From Pseudoalteromonas piscicida (GTDB lineage Bacteria > Pseudomonadota > Gammaproteobacteria > Enterobacterales > Alteromonadaceae), in NCBI RefSeq assembly GCF_000238315.3, contig NZ_CP011925.1, forward strand, positions 62,001-126,000: a stretch of 64,000 bases of DNA. The letters run 5' to 3'. Positions 43,535 to 52,656 of the stretch are shown one piece after another. The number at the start of each line of letters is the position of its first letter. Positions within the stretch are counted from its first letter, which is position 1. The position numbers and the translations under genes are program-made. A model generated the notes under the pieces. The model saw only the letters and a list, made by a program, of their open reading frames with translations, was not told where the DNA came from and did no database searches.

Positions 43535-43690
43535 GCCGGGCGATTTGAGTCCACGATACATCCACACGCCCGACCACAGGCATGGATATATCGATGGTCT
43601 CGCCAACCGAGAGGTGTCCGCACCATGGCATATGGCCAATTATGTTGATACGGACTCTTCCGAGCATTGGAAGCAGGCTACTCCCCAACG
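43535..43690 (-). promoter_or_regulatory. yybP-ykoY manganese riboswitch
   Basis: On the minus strand the mntP leader starts TTGGGGAGTAGCC (43676-43688), then has the conserved TCAACATA element and GGCGAGACC (43596-43604), followed by a GC-rich domain ending CGCCCGGCCGGAGC that covers the mntP ribosome-binding site. These are the hallmarks of the yybP-ykoY class, which senses Mn2+ and switches on mntP/alx-type genes. Exact ends are approximate. On the plus strand the region has no credible gene. Confidence 0.88.
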
Positions 43691-43887
43691 AGTTGCAATA
43701 ATATCAAGAATTGTTCTAAATAGAAATCTAAGTTTATAGCTAGCTCTACACGATATGGTGGATGAGTTGGCTCCATTTTTAGTTATTTATCTTACAGCAA
43801 GACACTAAAGCAGCTCCCTTTCCCTAATTCAGAGGTTGCGCTGATCCGTATGGAAACGGTCACCACTTACTATGGTGATAACAGCTG

Positions 43888-44811
43888 CTAGCTTGCCTCT
43901 CCAAACACTCGATTTTTACCATTCTTTTTAGCTTCATATAGCGCGTTATCTGCTCTTTCTACTAATTCTTCAACAGTTTGATTGATATTATCCTCACTAA
44001 GTGAAGCGACACCAGCACTAACCGATACAGCTTTTAGTGGTGAAAGTTTATGTTCAATAGCGGTTTCGAAGAAGGTTTGTACCACTCTTTGCGCGATCTC
44101 TAAGGCGAAAGAATAGGGTGTGTTTGGCAGTAAGATGGCAAACTCTTCACCGCCGTACCTGTACAGCGCATCCATAGGTCGACGAATATGATTTTTGGCG
44201 GTGCTTACAAAAACCTTCAAGACATCATCACCCATCAAATGACCATATTCATCGTTATAGAGTTTGAAATAGTCAACATCGAGCATCACGACACTAAGCG
44301 GGCTAATGGAGCGCTTTGCACCGCGATAGTGGCGCTCCAAGTCAGTATCAAATAATCTGCGATTAAACGCTTCAGTAAGCCCGTCAACGTATGAATACTC
44401 TCTAAGTTGATCGGCTTGCTTTTTATACTTTAGGTGGGTAAGTACGCGATTAAACAGCGTGCGTGTTACTATTGGTTTACTGATGAAATCGACCGCACCT
44501 GCATCCCAGCACATTTCTTGCTGATTTTCTTTAATGTTGGATGTCACAAATATGACAGGAATTCGGGCGGTTATTGGATCTTTTTGAAGCTCTGTACAAG
44601 CCTCTATACCCGTTATCCCTTCTAGCATCCAGTCCATTAGGATTAAATCTGGCAATGCAAGTTTTACATATTCCAAGGCCTTCTCAGCACTTTCAAAAGC
44701 GACGACTTTGCATATGTCTTCTAAACATGCGCATAGCACCTTTTGAGTGAGTGGCGAATCTTCTACGACTACTATGGTACAGTTATTTAGTTCTACAACA
44801 TCTTCAAACAT
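43888..44811 (-). CDS. Response regulator diguanylate cyclase (REC-GGDEF)
   Basis: A 307-residue protein: an N-terminal receiver (phospho-acceptor Asp in LILMDWMLEG, Lys in DFISKPI) followed by a GGDEF domain. The active site is GGEEF, a form compatible with cyclase activity, and RxxD-like inhibitory sequence is not obvious. It makes c-di-GMP on phosphorylation, so it is a two-component output protein. AAAGGC lies 7 nt before the ATG. No kinase is adjacent on the same strand; the kinase cluster is divergent at 45072. Confidence 0.92.
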   Translation of the reverse strand: MFEDVVELNNCTIVVVEDSPLTQKVLCACLEDICKVVAFESAEKALEYVKLALPDLILMDWMLEGITGIEACTELQKDPITARIPVIFVTSNIKENQQEMCWDAGAVDFISKPIVTRTLFNRVLTHLKYKKQADQLREYSYVDGLTEAFNRRLFDTDLERHYRGAKRSISPLSVVMLDVDYFKLYNDEYGHLMGDDVLKVFVSTAKNHIRRPMDALYRYGGEEFAILLPNTPYSFALEIAQRVVQTFFETAIEHKLSPLKAVSVSAGVASLSEDNINQTVEELVERADNALYEAKKNGKNRVFGEAS

Positions 44812-45071
44812 GCTATTGCCTTTATTCCTATTGCAGGCTTAGATTGTGTGCTATGTCTTTATGTTTAAAAAGTCAAAGTGCAATTATGTTGCTATTAACA
44901 GGATTAATATTAGGTAAGTATCGCACTGTAAATAAAGCATCTGGCACGAATAATAGTGTAGACATTTTTGTGATGAAGCACACTTGTTATTTAACATTTC
45001 CATTACTTTTATCTTGAATAATATCGCTTTCCTACTATAGATCTTATTACCTGTTCCCAATGTAAATTCCT

Positions 45072-46169
45072 ATGACAGACTCAACCCTACTTGAGAAAGC
45101 AGACAGATTTATTGGCGATGATGCGCTTTCCGATTTAATTTTTGACAATATTCCGGACTACGCCTTTATCAAAGATGATCAGCTCAGGATCGTAAAAGCG
45201 AACAGTGCTTTTCGCTCCATGTATCCAGAAGAAGCCAGAGAGAAAATTATTGGCTACACCACACTTGACTCTTATCAACCAGAAGAAGTAGAAGAGTTCA
45301 TTAAAGATGATAAAAAAGCCTTGGAAACAGGGTATGCAGAGTGTTTGGAGATTATCAATTTCCCAGATGGTGGCGTAAGAACATTATTTACTCGCAAAAA
45401 GCGATTCTATGATGCCAAAGGCGCGACGTATATTTTAGGGCTTTCCAGTGACGTAACCGAAAGGGAGCATCTTGTCGCTCAGTTAAAGCGCTCCAATGAA
45501 GCCTTAGACGAATTTGCTTATATTGCCTCTCATGATTTAAAAGCGCCACTCAATGCGATTTCCAAGTTGGTAACTTGGATTGATGAAGACTACGGCGATG
45601 AGTTACCCGATGGTGCTAAGGAGAATTTTGATTTAATTCAGCAACGTGTATCAAGAATGAGTAAATTGCTCCATGACTTACTGATTTACTCGCGGGTAAA
45701 TCGAAAGCATAGCGAAAACGAAACGTTTGAATTCAGCGAGTTTACAAAAGAGATATATGACTCTATTGATATTGAGGCGAAGCTGAAATTGGAATGTACT
45801 TCTTTAATTGTCACCTTACCAAAAACAGCACTTGAAGTAGTGACCCGCAATTTAATTAGCAACTCGCTTAAACACCACGACTGTGAAAATGGCTCACTAA
45901 TAATCCACGTTAAAGAAAGCCCTGAAGAGTATGAAATGCATTTTATTGACGATGGACCGGGGATCCCACCTGAGTATAGAGAGAAAGTATTTGAAATGTT
46001 CCAAACGCTTAAACCTAGAGATCAACAAGAAGGTAGTGGTATGGGTTTGGCAATAATTAAAAAAGTGCTCAATTTCTATGGCGGCTCGGTCGACATTGTG
46101 GATAGCAATGTTGGTACTGAGTTTGTGATCAAGTGGCCAAAAGTAGATACCAGAGTTAATCCAAATTAG
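45072..46169 (+). CDS. PAS-domain sensor histidine kinase
   Basis: A 365-residue soluble kinase. A PAS domain spans about residues 20-130 (NIPDYAFIKDDQLRIVKANS, FPDGGVRTLFTRKKRF). The HisKA box is ASHDLKAPLNAI and the ATPase has DDGPGIPPEYREK and GSGMGLAII, close to the phytochrome-kinase type. No membrane segment, so it senses a cytoplasmic signal. It opens a signalling run with a single-domain receiver gene (46181) and a REC-GGDEF-EAL gene (46612), separated by 11-12 nt, so they form one operon. Confidence 0.92.
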   Translation: MTDSTLLEKADRFIGDDALSDLIFDNIPDYAFIKDDQLRIVKANSAFRSMYPEEAREKIIGYTTLDSYQPEEVEEFIKDDKKALETGYAECLEIINFPDGGVRTLFTRKKRFYDAKGATYILGLSSDVTEREHLVAQLKRSNEALDEFAYIASHDLKAPLNAISKLVTWIDEDYGDELPDGAKENFDLIQQRVSRMSKLLHDLLIYSRVNRKHSENETFEFSEFTKEIYDSIDIEAKLKLECTSLIVTLPKTALEVVTRNLISNSLKHHDCENGSLIIHVKESPEEYEMHFIDDGPGIPPEYREKVFEMFQTLKPRDQQEGSGMGLAIIKKVLNFYGGSVDIVDSNVGTEFVIKWPKVDTRVNPN

Positions 46170-46180
46170 GTATTCATTTT

Positions 46181-46600
46181 ATGCAAAATAATGATATTAC
46201 AGTGCTGGTCGTCGAGGATGATGACATTGACTATATGACCGTAAAACGTAGCTTTTCAAAACGCAAGATTATGAACCCTATGGTTCGGGCAATTGATGGC
46301 GTTGAAGCGTTAGAATTCTTACAAACTAAGAAAATAGAGTATCCATTTATTGTTCTATTAGATTTAAAAATGCCTCGCATGGGTGGGCTTGAGTTTTTAG
46401 GTAAGTTGAGGGATGACCCAGAGTTAAAAGATACCGTTGTGTTTGTACTTACTACTTCGAAAGATGAAGATGATATTCATCATAGTTATGAAAAAAACGT
46501 AGCAGGATATTTTTTAAAAGAAGAAGCAAGTAACTCAATGATGAGCCTTGTTGATATGTTGGATGGATATTGGCGAATTGTACAGTTTCCAACTAAGTAA
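46181..46600 (+). CDS. Single-domain response regulator (Rcp1-like)
   Basis: A 139-residue CheY-fold protein: acidic pocket VVEDDDIDY, phospho-acceptor in LLDLKMPRMGG, Thr/Ser and Lys region FVLTTSKDEDD and GYFLKEE. This resembles the Rcp1-type receivers that pair with phytochrome-like kinases such as the upstream PAS kinase. It has no output domain and probably relays phosphate or acts on a partner protein. Start 11 nt after the kinase stop. Confidence 0.9.
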   Translation: MQNNDITVLVVEDDDIDYMTVKRSFSKRKIMNPMVRAIDGVEALEFLQTKKIEYPFIVLLDLKMPRMGGLEFLGKLRDDPELKDTVVFVLTTSKDEDDIHHSYEKNVAGYFLKEEASNSMMSLVDMLDGYWRIVQFPTK

Positions 46601-46611
46601 TGAGGTTGTAA

Positions 46612-48345
46612 ATGAATATATTGCTCGTTGATGATGATGTGGTTGACCGAAAGATGATCCGCCGTTCCTTAGTGAAAGGCGGGATTGAACATCAATTGAC
46701 AGAGGTTAGTACAGTAGAAGAAGGAATCTTTGCGCTAGAAGAGCTTTGCTTCGACCTATTACTACTGGATTACAATATGCCGTCCAAAAATGGTTTGGAC
46801 TTACTTATTGAACTTAAGCGTATTAACCATATTAAAGATTTAACCATAGTCATGATCAGCAATTCGCATTCTGAAGAGTTGGTTTTGAAATGTCTAGATT
46901 TGGGCGTACAGGACTTTCTACTCAAAGAAGAAGTCACCGCATCGCTTTTGAGCCGTTCTATTATCCAAGCAAGGAAACGCTTTGAGCTAGAAAGTCAACT
47001 GCATAAAAGCTACCTGCAAGTAAAGCAGATGGCTGAACGCGACTCATTGACGGGGTTGTATAATCGTTACTATTTTGAAGAAACCTGCCAGCGGCTGATG
47101 CAAGCCGATAAAAAGCGCTATAAGTGTGCTGGGATCCTTGTCGTTGATATCGTCGATTTTAAAAAGATAAATGACCGCTTTGGCCATGAAATCGCTGATC
47201 AACTTTTACTTGAACTAGGAGCAAGTTTTAAGAGGCACACCAAGCAAGAGGATATTGTCAGTCGTTTTGGTGGAGACGAGTTTGCTTGTTTGATGGTGTC
47301 TTGTGACAACCCGCTTCAAATTAAAATAGAAGCTGAAAAGCTTATCCGGTTACTAAGCCGAAACTATTCAATCTATGAGTTAGACATCTACTGCCAAGTA
47401 AGAATGGGAATTTCTCTTTACCCACTTAATGGTAATAATGCTGATGACTTAATACGTTTTGCTGATATTGCACTATTTAGAGCTAAATCTTCCCAAAGTG
47501 CGATGGCGTGCATTTTCGAAGATAATATGCAGACTGAGTTCCAAATGAAGTATAACGTGGAGCAAGACTTAAGAGGAGCGATAGAGAGGCAAGAGTTAGA
47601 GTTAGCGTTTCAGCCGATTGTCGATATTCAGCAGGCCAAAGTCGTGTCTCTCGAAGCGTTGATCCGATGGCCTACTGCAAAATACACAAGTAGTCCTCAA
47701 GAGTTTATTACAATAGCTGAAGAGTCAAAGCTCATAGAACCGTTGGGAAAGTGGATTATTGAGCACGCGATCACTACATTGAAACTGATACAGACAAAGT
47801 GCGGATATCCTATTCGTTTAGCAATAAACCTGTCGCCATTACAGCTCGGAGACATTTCTCTACCAGCATATATCAATGATTGTCTAAAACGAGTCGATAT
47901 TGACGGTACTTTATTTACCTTTGAGCTAACAGAAACTGCGCTTTTGGATGAAAGTGAACGGGTAATATCAAGCCTAAGCCGCATTAAAGAGCTTGGCTGC
48001 AAGATTGCGCTAGATGATTTTGGAACGGGCTATTCTTCAATATCGCACTTGCTTAATTATCCAATTGATATTGTTAAAGTGGATAAATCGCTTACCGACA
48101 GAATTGAGGTAGACGATAGAGGGAAAAGGATATTTAAGGGTTTGATTGATATGCTTAAGAGCCTGCAATTGAGCATTGTTGTTGAAGGTGTTGAGAACTA
48201 TCAGCAGTATTATGTGTGCAAAGAAGCACGAGTAGATAAAATTCAGGGGTATTACTTTTCGAGCCCTGTTTCCGAAAAGTCCGTAGTGAAAACGATAAAA
48301 GCGGTAAATAGAGAGCTCGCCAGAGAATTTAAAGCAACGCAGTAA
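46612..48345 (+). CDS. REC-GGDEF-EAL bifunctional c-di-GMP signalling protein
   Basis: A 577-residue protein. A receiver (DDDVVDRKMI, LLLLDYNMPSKNG, DFLLKEE) is followed by a GGDEF domain with intact RFGGDEFA and an EAL domain with SLEALIRW and DDFGTGYSS, LLNYPIDIVKVDKSL. Key residues for both synthesis and hydrolysis of c-di-GMP are present, so net output depends on signal. It starts 12 nt after the receiver gene, so kinase, receiver and this effector make a compact phosphorelay-to-c-di-GMP module. Confidence 0.93.
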   Translation: MNILLVDDDVVDRKMIRRSLVKGGIEHQLTEVSTVEEGIFALEELCFDLLLLDYNMPSKNGLDLLIELKRINHIKDLTIVMISNSHSEELVLKCLDLGVQDFLLKEEVTASLLSRSIIQARKRFELESQLHKSYLQVKQMAERDSLTGLYNRYYFEETCQRLMQADKKRYKCAGILVVDIVDFKKINDRFGHEIADQLLLELGASFKRHTKQEDIVSRFGGDEFACLMVSCDNPLQIKIEAEKLIRLLSRNYSIYELDIYCQVRMGISLYPLNGNNADDLIRFADIALFRAKSSQSAMACIFEDNMQTEFQMKYNVEQDLRGAIERQELELAFQPIVDIQQAKVVSLEALIRWPTAKYTSSPQEFITIAEESKLIEPLGKWIIEHAITTLKLIQTKCGYPIRLAINLSPLQLGDISLPAYINDCLKRVDIDGTLFTFELTETALLDESERVISSLSRIKELGCKIALDDFGTGYSSISHLLNYPIDIVKVDKSLTDRIEVDDRGKRIFKGLIDMLKSLQLSIVVEGVENYQQYYVCKEARVDKIQGYYFSSPVSEKSVVKTIKAVNRELAREFKATQ

Positions 48346-48389
48346 AAAGATAAAGCCAGCAGTTACGGCCGGCTCCAGCAATGTTTGTA

Positions 48390-49850
48390 TTAAGCGCCAG
48401 GACCACATTCCAAGCAGTGCTTGATAATATCTGGGCCAAACTTCAAGTTTGCATTTAGATTTCGCAGTGCCGTTCTTAGGCCTTCTTCTATCACTGGGTG
48501 GTAGAAAGGCATTTCGAGCATTTGCGGCACGGTCATCTTGTTTTGTAGCGCCCAAGCAAGTAAATGCGCCATATGCTCAGCAGCAGGGCCGACAAATTCG
48601 GCACCTAAGAATAATCCGGTGCCTTGCTCAGCGTAGACTCGCATATGGCCTTTGTTTTTTAACATCACGCGGCTGCGGCCTTGGTTTTCAAAGCTCACCT
48701 CTCCGATGGCAAAGCAGCCGAAATTGCCATATTGCTTTTCCAGTTCTTTATAACTTGCTCCAACCATCGCAATTTGTGGGTCGCTAAATACCGCCGCAAG
48801 CTTTGCACGGCGCAGTCCCACTCTCACATCAGGGAAGCGACCGGCGTTTTCACCTGCAATCGTGCCTTGATCTGCGGCTTCATGTAGAAGCGGGATCTGG
48901 TTGCTGGCATCACCAGCAATAAAAATCGGGGCGTTACCTGAGCCATCAAGACATTGCATGGTATGTGGGTCGGCTAGCGGTACGCCTCGGTCATCAAGCT
49001 CAAGCGTGGTATTTTCTAGCCCTAAGTTATCAACATTGGGCACACGACCTGTGGCTGCCAACACATAGTCAAACTGCTCGGTTTGTGGTTTCCCTTGTTT
49101 GTCAATGTAGGTAAGCTCGGCTTTGTCACCGACCTGTTTCATATCTGATACTTTGGCATCTGTGTCGAGGTAAAACTCATCACTGAACACCGTGGTGGCA
49201 TAGTCTTTGACGATTGGATCGGTTAGTGGGCCAAGGGCACCGCCGACACCAAATACTTTGACCTTTACGCCAAGTCGGTGTAGCGCTTGACCTAGTTCTA
49301 AGCCAATCACACCGGGGCCAAATACGGCCACTGAGTCGGGTAAATCGTCCCAGTCAAAAACGTTATCGTTAATGACTAAGCGGTCGCCAAAATTATTAAA
49401 CGCACCGGGGTAACTAGGTCTTGAACCTGTAGCGATAACAAAACGTTTGGCTGTGATCTGAGTGTGGTCGTCCAACTGTACCGTATGGCTGTTGATAAAT
49501 TTTGCACTGCCGCGTAGTTTATCTTGCTCAGGTAGTTCGTCGACAGCTTCGACGACAAAGCCAACGAAGCGATCTCGCTCATGCTTTACTCTCGCCATAA
49601 CCGCTTTACCGTCAATTTCAGCGGGTTTTACATTAATACCAAATTTAGGTGCGACTTCAATTTGATGTGCAGCTTCAGCTGCGGCAATCAGTAACTTGCT
49701 CGGCATGCAGCCAACCCGAGCGCACGTTGTGCCGTATACGCCAAACTCAATCATCAGTACTTCTGAGGTATATTTTTTGGCATTTCTATAGGCGCTGAGA
49801 CCCGCTGTTCCCGCACCAATCACGACTACGTCGGTGTTTATCTTTTTCAT
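48390..49850 (-). CDS. Dihydrolipoyl dehydrogenase-like flavoprotein
   Basis: A 486-residue class-I pyridine nucleotide-disulfide oxidoreductase: FAD motif VVVIGAGTAG, redox-active pair TCARVGCMPSK (CxxxxC), NAD-motif VAVFGPGVIGLELG, IFIAGDAS, and the interface His region MPFYHPVIEEGLR. The length and the soluble Lpd/Sth-like architecture fit a stand-alone dihydrolipoyl dehydrogenase paralogue not in a dehydrogenase operon, so the partner is uncertain; a role in redox balance is likely. GGAGC lies 6 nt before the ATG. A palindromic element lies just upstream. Confidence 0.88.
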   Translation of the reverse strand: MKKINTDVVVIGAGTAGLSAYRNAKKYTSEVLMIEFGVYGTTCARVGCMPSKLLIAAAEAAHQIEVAPKFGINVKPAEIDGKAVMARVKHERDRFVGFVVEAVDELPEQDKLRGSAKFINSHTVQLDDHTQITAKRFVIATGSRPSYPGAFNNFGDRLVINDNVFDWDDLPDSVAVFGPGVIGLELGQALHRLGVKVKVFGVGGALGPLTDPIVKDYATTVFSDEFYLDTDAKVSDMKQVGDKAELTYIDKQGKPQTEQFDYVLAATGRVPNVDNLGLENTTLELDDRGVPLADPHTMQCLDGSGNAPIFIAGDASNQIPLLHEAADQGTIAGENAGRFPDVRVGLRRAKLAAVFSDPQIAMVGASYKELEKQYGNFGCFAIGEVSFENQGRSRVMLKNKGHMRVYAEQGTGLFLGAEFVGPAAEHMAHLLAWALQNKMTVPQMLEMPFYHPVIEEGLRTALRNLNANLKFGPDIIKHCLECGPGA

Positions 49851-49876
49851 TTTTTGCTCCGAAATCAGAAAGTGTG

Positions 49877-50037
49877 ATACCAGTTTACTTAATTAAGAGG
49901 TCTATTTGAGGCGAGAAAATCTTGTCGATAACCAGGAAAAAATTTTGCTATTTAGTTGTTCTAAATGAGAAATTTTTAACGCAGTTAGCGTCAGATTGGC
50001 TCCTTCAAATTGAGCAAGTATTAAGATAAATTGGTAT
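49877..50037. repeat. MITE-like palindromic element, family 2, copy B (inverted)
   Basis: 161 bp, from ATACCAGTTTACTTAATTAA to AAGATAAATTGGTAT. It is the reverse-complement of the copy at 42474-42635 along most of its length, including CTTGTCGATA, TTGCTATTTAG and AAATTGAGCAAGTATTAA, so two copies in opposite orientation are about 7.4 kb apart. No coding potential. Confidence 0.75.
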
Positions 50038-50092
50038 ACTCCCCCATGACAGTCAGTTATTAGCCATCGTGTTGTGTTGAGGGGGAACATTT

Positions 50093-50120
50093 TGACTTGG
50101 TGAGCAAGTTCACCAAGTCA
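50093..50120 (-). terminator. Perfect 11-bp hairpin downstream of the peroxiredoxin gene
   Basis: Arms TGACTTGGTGA (50093-50103) and TCACCAAGTCA (50110-50120) with a GCAAGT loop. The minus-strand tail is AAATGTTCC, a poor U-tract, so it may act as a 3'-end stabiliser rather than a full terminator. Confidence 0.5.
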
Positions 50121-50139
50121 TGTTGTGGGGGATGAATGA

Positions 50140-50868
50140 TTAAGCGAAATATTCAGCTAAATCGTCTGAGCCACCGATGTGTTTACCGCCGATAAATACT
50201 TGCGGCACGGTTTCGCGACCAGACAGCGCTTTAAGGCTGGTTAGCGATGCCTGTTGACCAAGTACCAGCTCTTCATATGCCAGTCCTTTTTCTTTTAACA
50301 AGGCTTTGGCTTTTTCACAGAATGGACAACCAATCTTGCTAATAATGGTAACCGGCTCAGGTTTGATTTGGCGCGGGTTTATGTACTCAAGCATAGTATC
50401 TGCGTCTGATACTTCAAACGGGTCGCCAGGCTTTTCTGGTTCGATAAACATTTTGTCAATCACACCATCTTTTACCAGCATTGAATAACGCCAGCTGCGT
50501 TTGCCAAAACCTAAATCGTTTTTATCAACTAACATGCCCATGCCGTCAGTGAATTCGCCGTTACCGTCAGGTAGTAGTGTAATATTCTGCGCTTCTTGGT
50601 ACTGTGCCCATGCGTTCATTACAAACGTATCATTAACGGATAAACACACGATTTCGTCGACACCATTTTGCTTAAAAACGCTGGCAAGCTCGTTATAGCG
50701 TGGTAAATGCGTTGACGAACATGTTGGTGTAAAGGCACCAGGCAAAGAAAATACAACTACAGTTTTGCCTTTAAAAATGTCATCGGTGGTGACGTGCTTC
50801 CACTCTTCATTTTCTCTAATTGGGAATGTAACCTGTGGTACGCGTTGACCTTCAATATTCTTTAACAT
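50140..50868 (-). CDS. Peroxiredoxin-glutaredoxin fusion (PGdx)
   Basis: A 242-residue fusion of a Prx5-type peroxiredoxin (residues 1-165, peroxidatic cysteine in [12 protein letters not shown]) and a C-terminal glutaredoxin ([21 protein letters not shown] active site; [14 protein letters not shown]). Such hybrids are glutathione-dependent peroxidases in gammaproteobacteria and remove hydrogen peroxide and organic peroxides. AAGGAAAG lies 5 nt before the ATG. In some relatives oxyR is adjacent; here it is not. Confidence 0.95.
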   Translation of the reverse strand: MLKNIEGQRVPQVTFPIRENEEWKHVTTDDIFKGKTVVVFSLPGAFTPTCSSTHLPRYNELASVFKQNGVDEIVCLSVNDTFVMNAWAQYQEAQNITLLPDGNGEFTDGMGMLVDKNDLGFGKRSWRYSMLVKDGVIDKMFIEPEKPGDPFEVSDADTMLEYINPRQIKPEPVTIISKIGCPFCEKAKALLKEKGLAYEELVLGQQASLTSLKALSGRETVPQVFIGGKHIGGSDDLAEYFA

Positions 50869-51054
50869 TTTGCTTTCCTTCTTAAGTTGATGTAGCCATT
50901 ATGCCGTGCGCATTTTGATTTGTATAATTGATAGTTGAGATTAAAGCGTTCAATAAAATTGATTGTTTTCAACTGCAAATATTTGTATTTTTTAACCTAG
51001 CCAATGCCGCTAAGTTGAGATTAGTCAATTTTTACAAGAGCAGGGAATATTTAG

Positions 51055-51588
51055 ATGAAAGCAAACTTTGAATTAATGGCGGATTACAATCGCTGGATGA
51101 ACGAAAGATTATATGAAGCTGTTTCGGGATTGAGCGTCACGGAATTACACCAAGATCGAGGGGCTTTTTTTGGCTCCATCATGGGGTCGTTAAACCATAT
51201 TCTTGTTGCCGATATTATTTGGCTTAAGCGCTATACAAAGCATAGCTATCATGTTGAAGCACTGAACGCTGTAGCAACGATGCCGCTGCCGACAAAACTT
51301 GATGCGATGCTGTATGAAGATTTTGTAGCGTTGAGACAAGCACGGGCTGAAATGGATAAGGTGATTATTGAATTTGCGAATGAAGTCACTGAGGAGGCGC
51401 TTGCAGCCGATTTACACTACAAAAACACACAAGGTAAAACCTTTTCTCGCAAGTTTGGTTTTTTAGTGCATCATTTATTTAATCATCAGACGCACCATAG
51501 AGGGCAAATAACGACATTACTCAGCCAGATTGGTATTGATATGGGAGAAACCGATCTATTAGCTCGGATCCCTATATCATTTGGTTAG
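51055..51588 (+). CDS. DinB family protein
   Basis: A 177-residue four-helix-bundle protein of the DinB/YfiT type: ELMADYNRWMNERLYEAV, SIMGSLNHILVADIIWLKRY with the first metal-binding histidine, and HHLFNHQTHHRGQITTLL with two more. The family uses a His triad to bind a divalent metal and acts as thiol-S-transferase-like or unknown enzymes. It is the last core gene before the toxin-immunity array. Confidence 0.88.
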   Translation: MKANFELMADYNRWMNERLYEAVSGLSVTELHQDRGAFFGSIMGSLNHILVADIIWLKRYTKHSYHVEALNAVATMPLPTKLDAMLYEDFVALRQARAEMDKVIIEFANEVTEEALAADLHYKNTQGKTFSRKFGFLVHHLFNHQTHHRGQITTLLSQIGIDMGETDLLARIPISFG

Positions 51589-51730
51589 TGCTCTGGCTGG
51601 TTTTACCGCTTCAGTTATGTCTAGTGTTATCAGCAATGAGAAGGGTTATAAAGCTAGACATTAGCTCTACAGGTCTATTCAAAACCGTGTTCGGCAAAGC
51701 CTGCTAATAAGAATTTCACTCGCTAACTTT

Positions 51731-51994
51731 TCATAATAACTCTGAATAGAGCTCCTCTAGCCATTCATGAAGGTCCTCTATCGAGTCAAAATCTTCGTCT
51801 GTTAATTCTTCATACTCTGTTAGTGAAATAAGATTTAAGTCTATAGCCTCCCGAAGTTGAGCCTTTACCAAGTCGCTGTCATAAGGGTAAGATTCTCCGT
51901 GACCGATATCCATTCTTAATATATTGGAATCATAAACTTCAACATGACAATAGTCTCTTAATATTGATCTTAAAGGTTCTTTAATTTTGCTCAT
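51731..51994 (-). CDS. Small acidic putative immunity protein for relic toxin D
   Basis: An 87-residue, strongly acidic protein (LTEYEELTDEDFDSIEDLHE followed by WLEELYSELL). No family recognised. It starts 6 nt after the stop of toxin relic D (TGA at 52001-52003), the usual toxin-immunity spacing, so it is probably the cognate immunity gene. AAGAAG before the ATG is a weak ribosome-binding site. It is the most downstream gene of the array. Confidence 0.55.
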   Translation of the reverse strand: MSKIKEPLRSILRDYCHVEVYDSNILRMDIGHGESYPYDSDLVKAQLREAIDLNLISLTEYEELTDEDFDSIEDLHEWLEELYSELL

Positions 51995-52000
51995 TCTAAT

Positions 52001-52432
52001 TCACTTCTTTAGTTCAGGGGATAATGTGTGCAATTTAATGTTACCATCTTCTATTAGATATATAGCTTTGGCGTATCCGTTTGAAAAATCTGTAACCTCG
52101 TATCCAGTGGGGTTTTTCTTGGAACCTAATCTAGTAATGCTAAAAGTGGCTTGTACAATTGGAGGAGTCCATATAAGGTGGTTTATCCGCCGAGAAGTTA
52201 TGCTTTTCTGGTGTGGTGTTGACGTCGTCTAGGCGTTTTACCGTGGCTTGCATGCCTTTGACGATGTTTTTAACTTCCGTGGCGGATTGTTTTCCTAGGT
52301 CTTGCCAGTTGATGCCTCTTAGGTATTTAACTGGGTCGCCTTTACCGACTTTTCTTTAGGTAAAAAGCCGCAGCACGGCAAGCGCAGCGGAGAGGGATTC
52401 TCCGGTATTTTTTAAGATAACCTTGTCTATGG
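52001..52432 (-). pseudogene. Degenerate effector fragment D (pre-toxin region plus toxin tail)
   Basis: Bases 52211-52432 match the pre-toxin segment shared by the three larger effector fragments (VKGLHD, NWQDLGK, KGDPVKYLRGIN and VILKNTGES), but with a 75-bp in-frame deletion between imperfect repeats GCATGCCTT and GCAGGCCTT, and with a nonsense TAA in place of the CAA codon of FTQRK (plus-strand CTTTAGG). The remaining 52001-52210 encodes, after a likely frameshift, a tail ending GYEVTDFSNGYAKAIYLIED then GNIKLHTLSPELKK. So it is a dead toxin module next to its immunity gene. Confidence 0.75.
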
Positions 52433-52656
52433 TTGTGACATGTCTTGGGCCTCTATTGGTGGCTTTGAATAACCCCTACAGCATCTGATTTTGAAGGTAG
52501 TGAAACGATGTTAGTATTTTCAATTAACTCGGACACGCGAAGCGCTAAGAAGTTATGAGTTGAGCTAGTGATCCTGACTTTTTAATAAAAGCTTTTATCT
52601 TAGATGTGTTGTACTAATTTTCTCCGAAAATCAGCGAACACAGCTTTCGAATAATA
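52433..52656 (-). other. Relic DNA between toxin relic D and the 172-residue immunity gene
   Basis: About 220 bp with no intact gene. Short minus-strand frames, for example one reading SELIENTNIVSLPSKSDAVG followed by VIQSHQ, look like the end of an immunity or toxin gene. They are too short to identify. Confidence 0.35.

Noticed and set aside
43527..43739. Open frames on both strands in the mntP leader
   Set aside because: They overlap the yybP-ykoY riboswitch, which explains the conservation, and neither has a start signal.
48037..48555. A 172-residue minus-strand frame at the end of the EAL gene
   Set aside because: It overlaps two well-supported genes on opposite strands, so is antisense noise.
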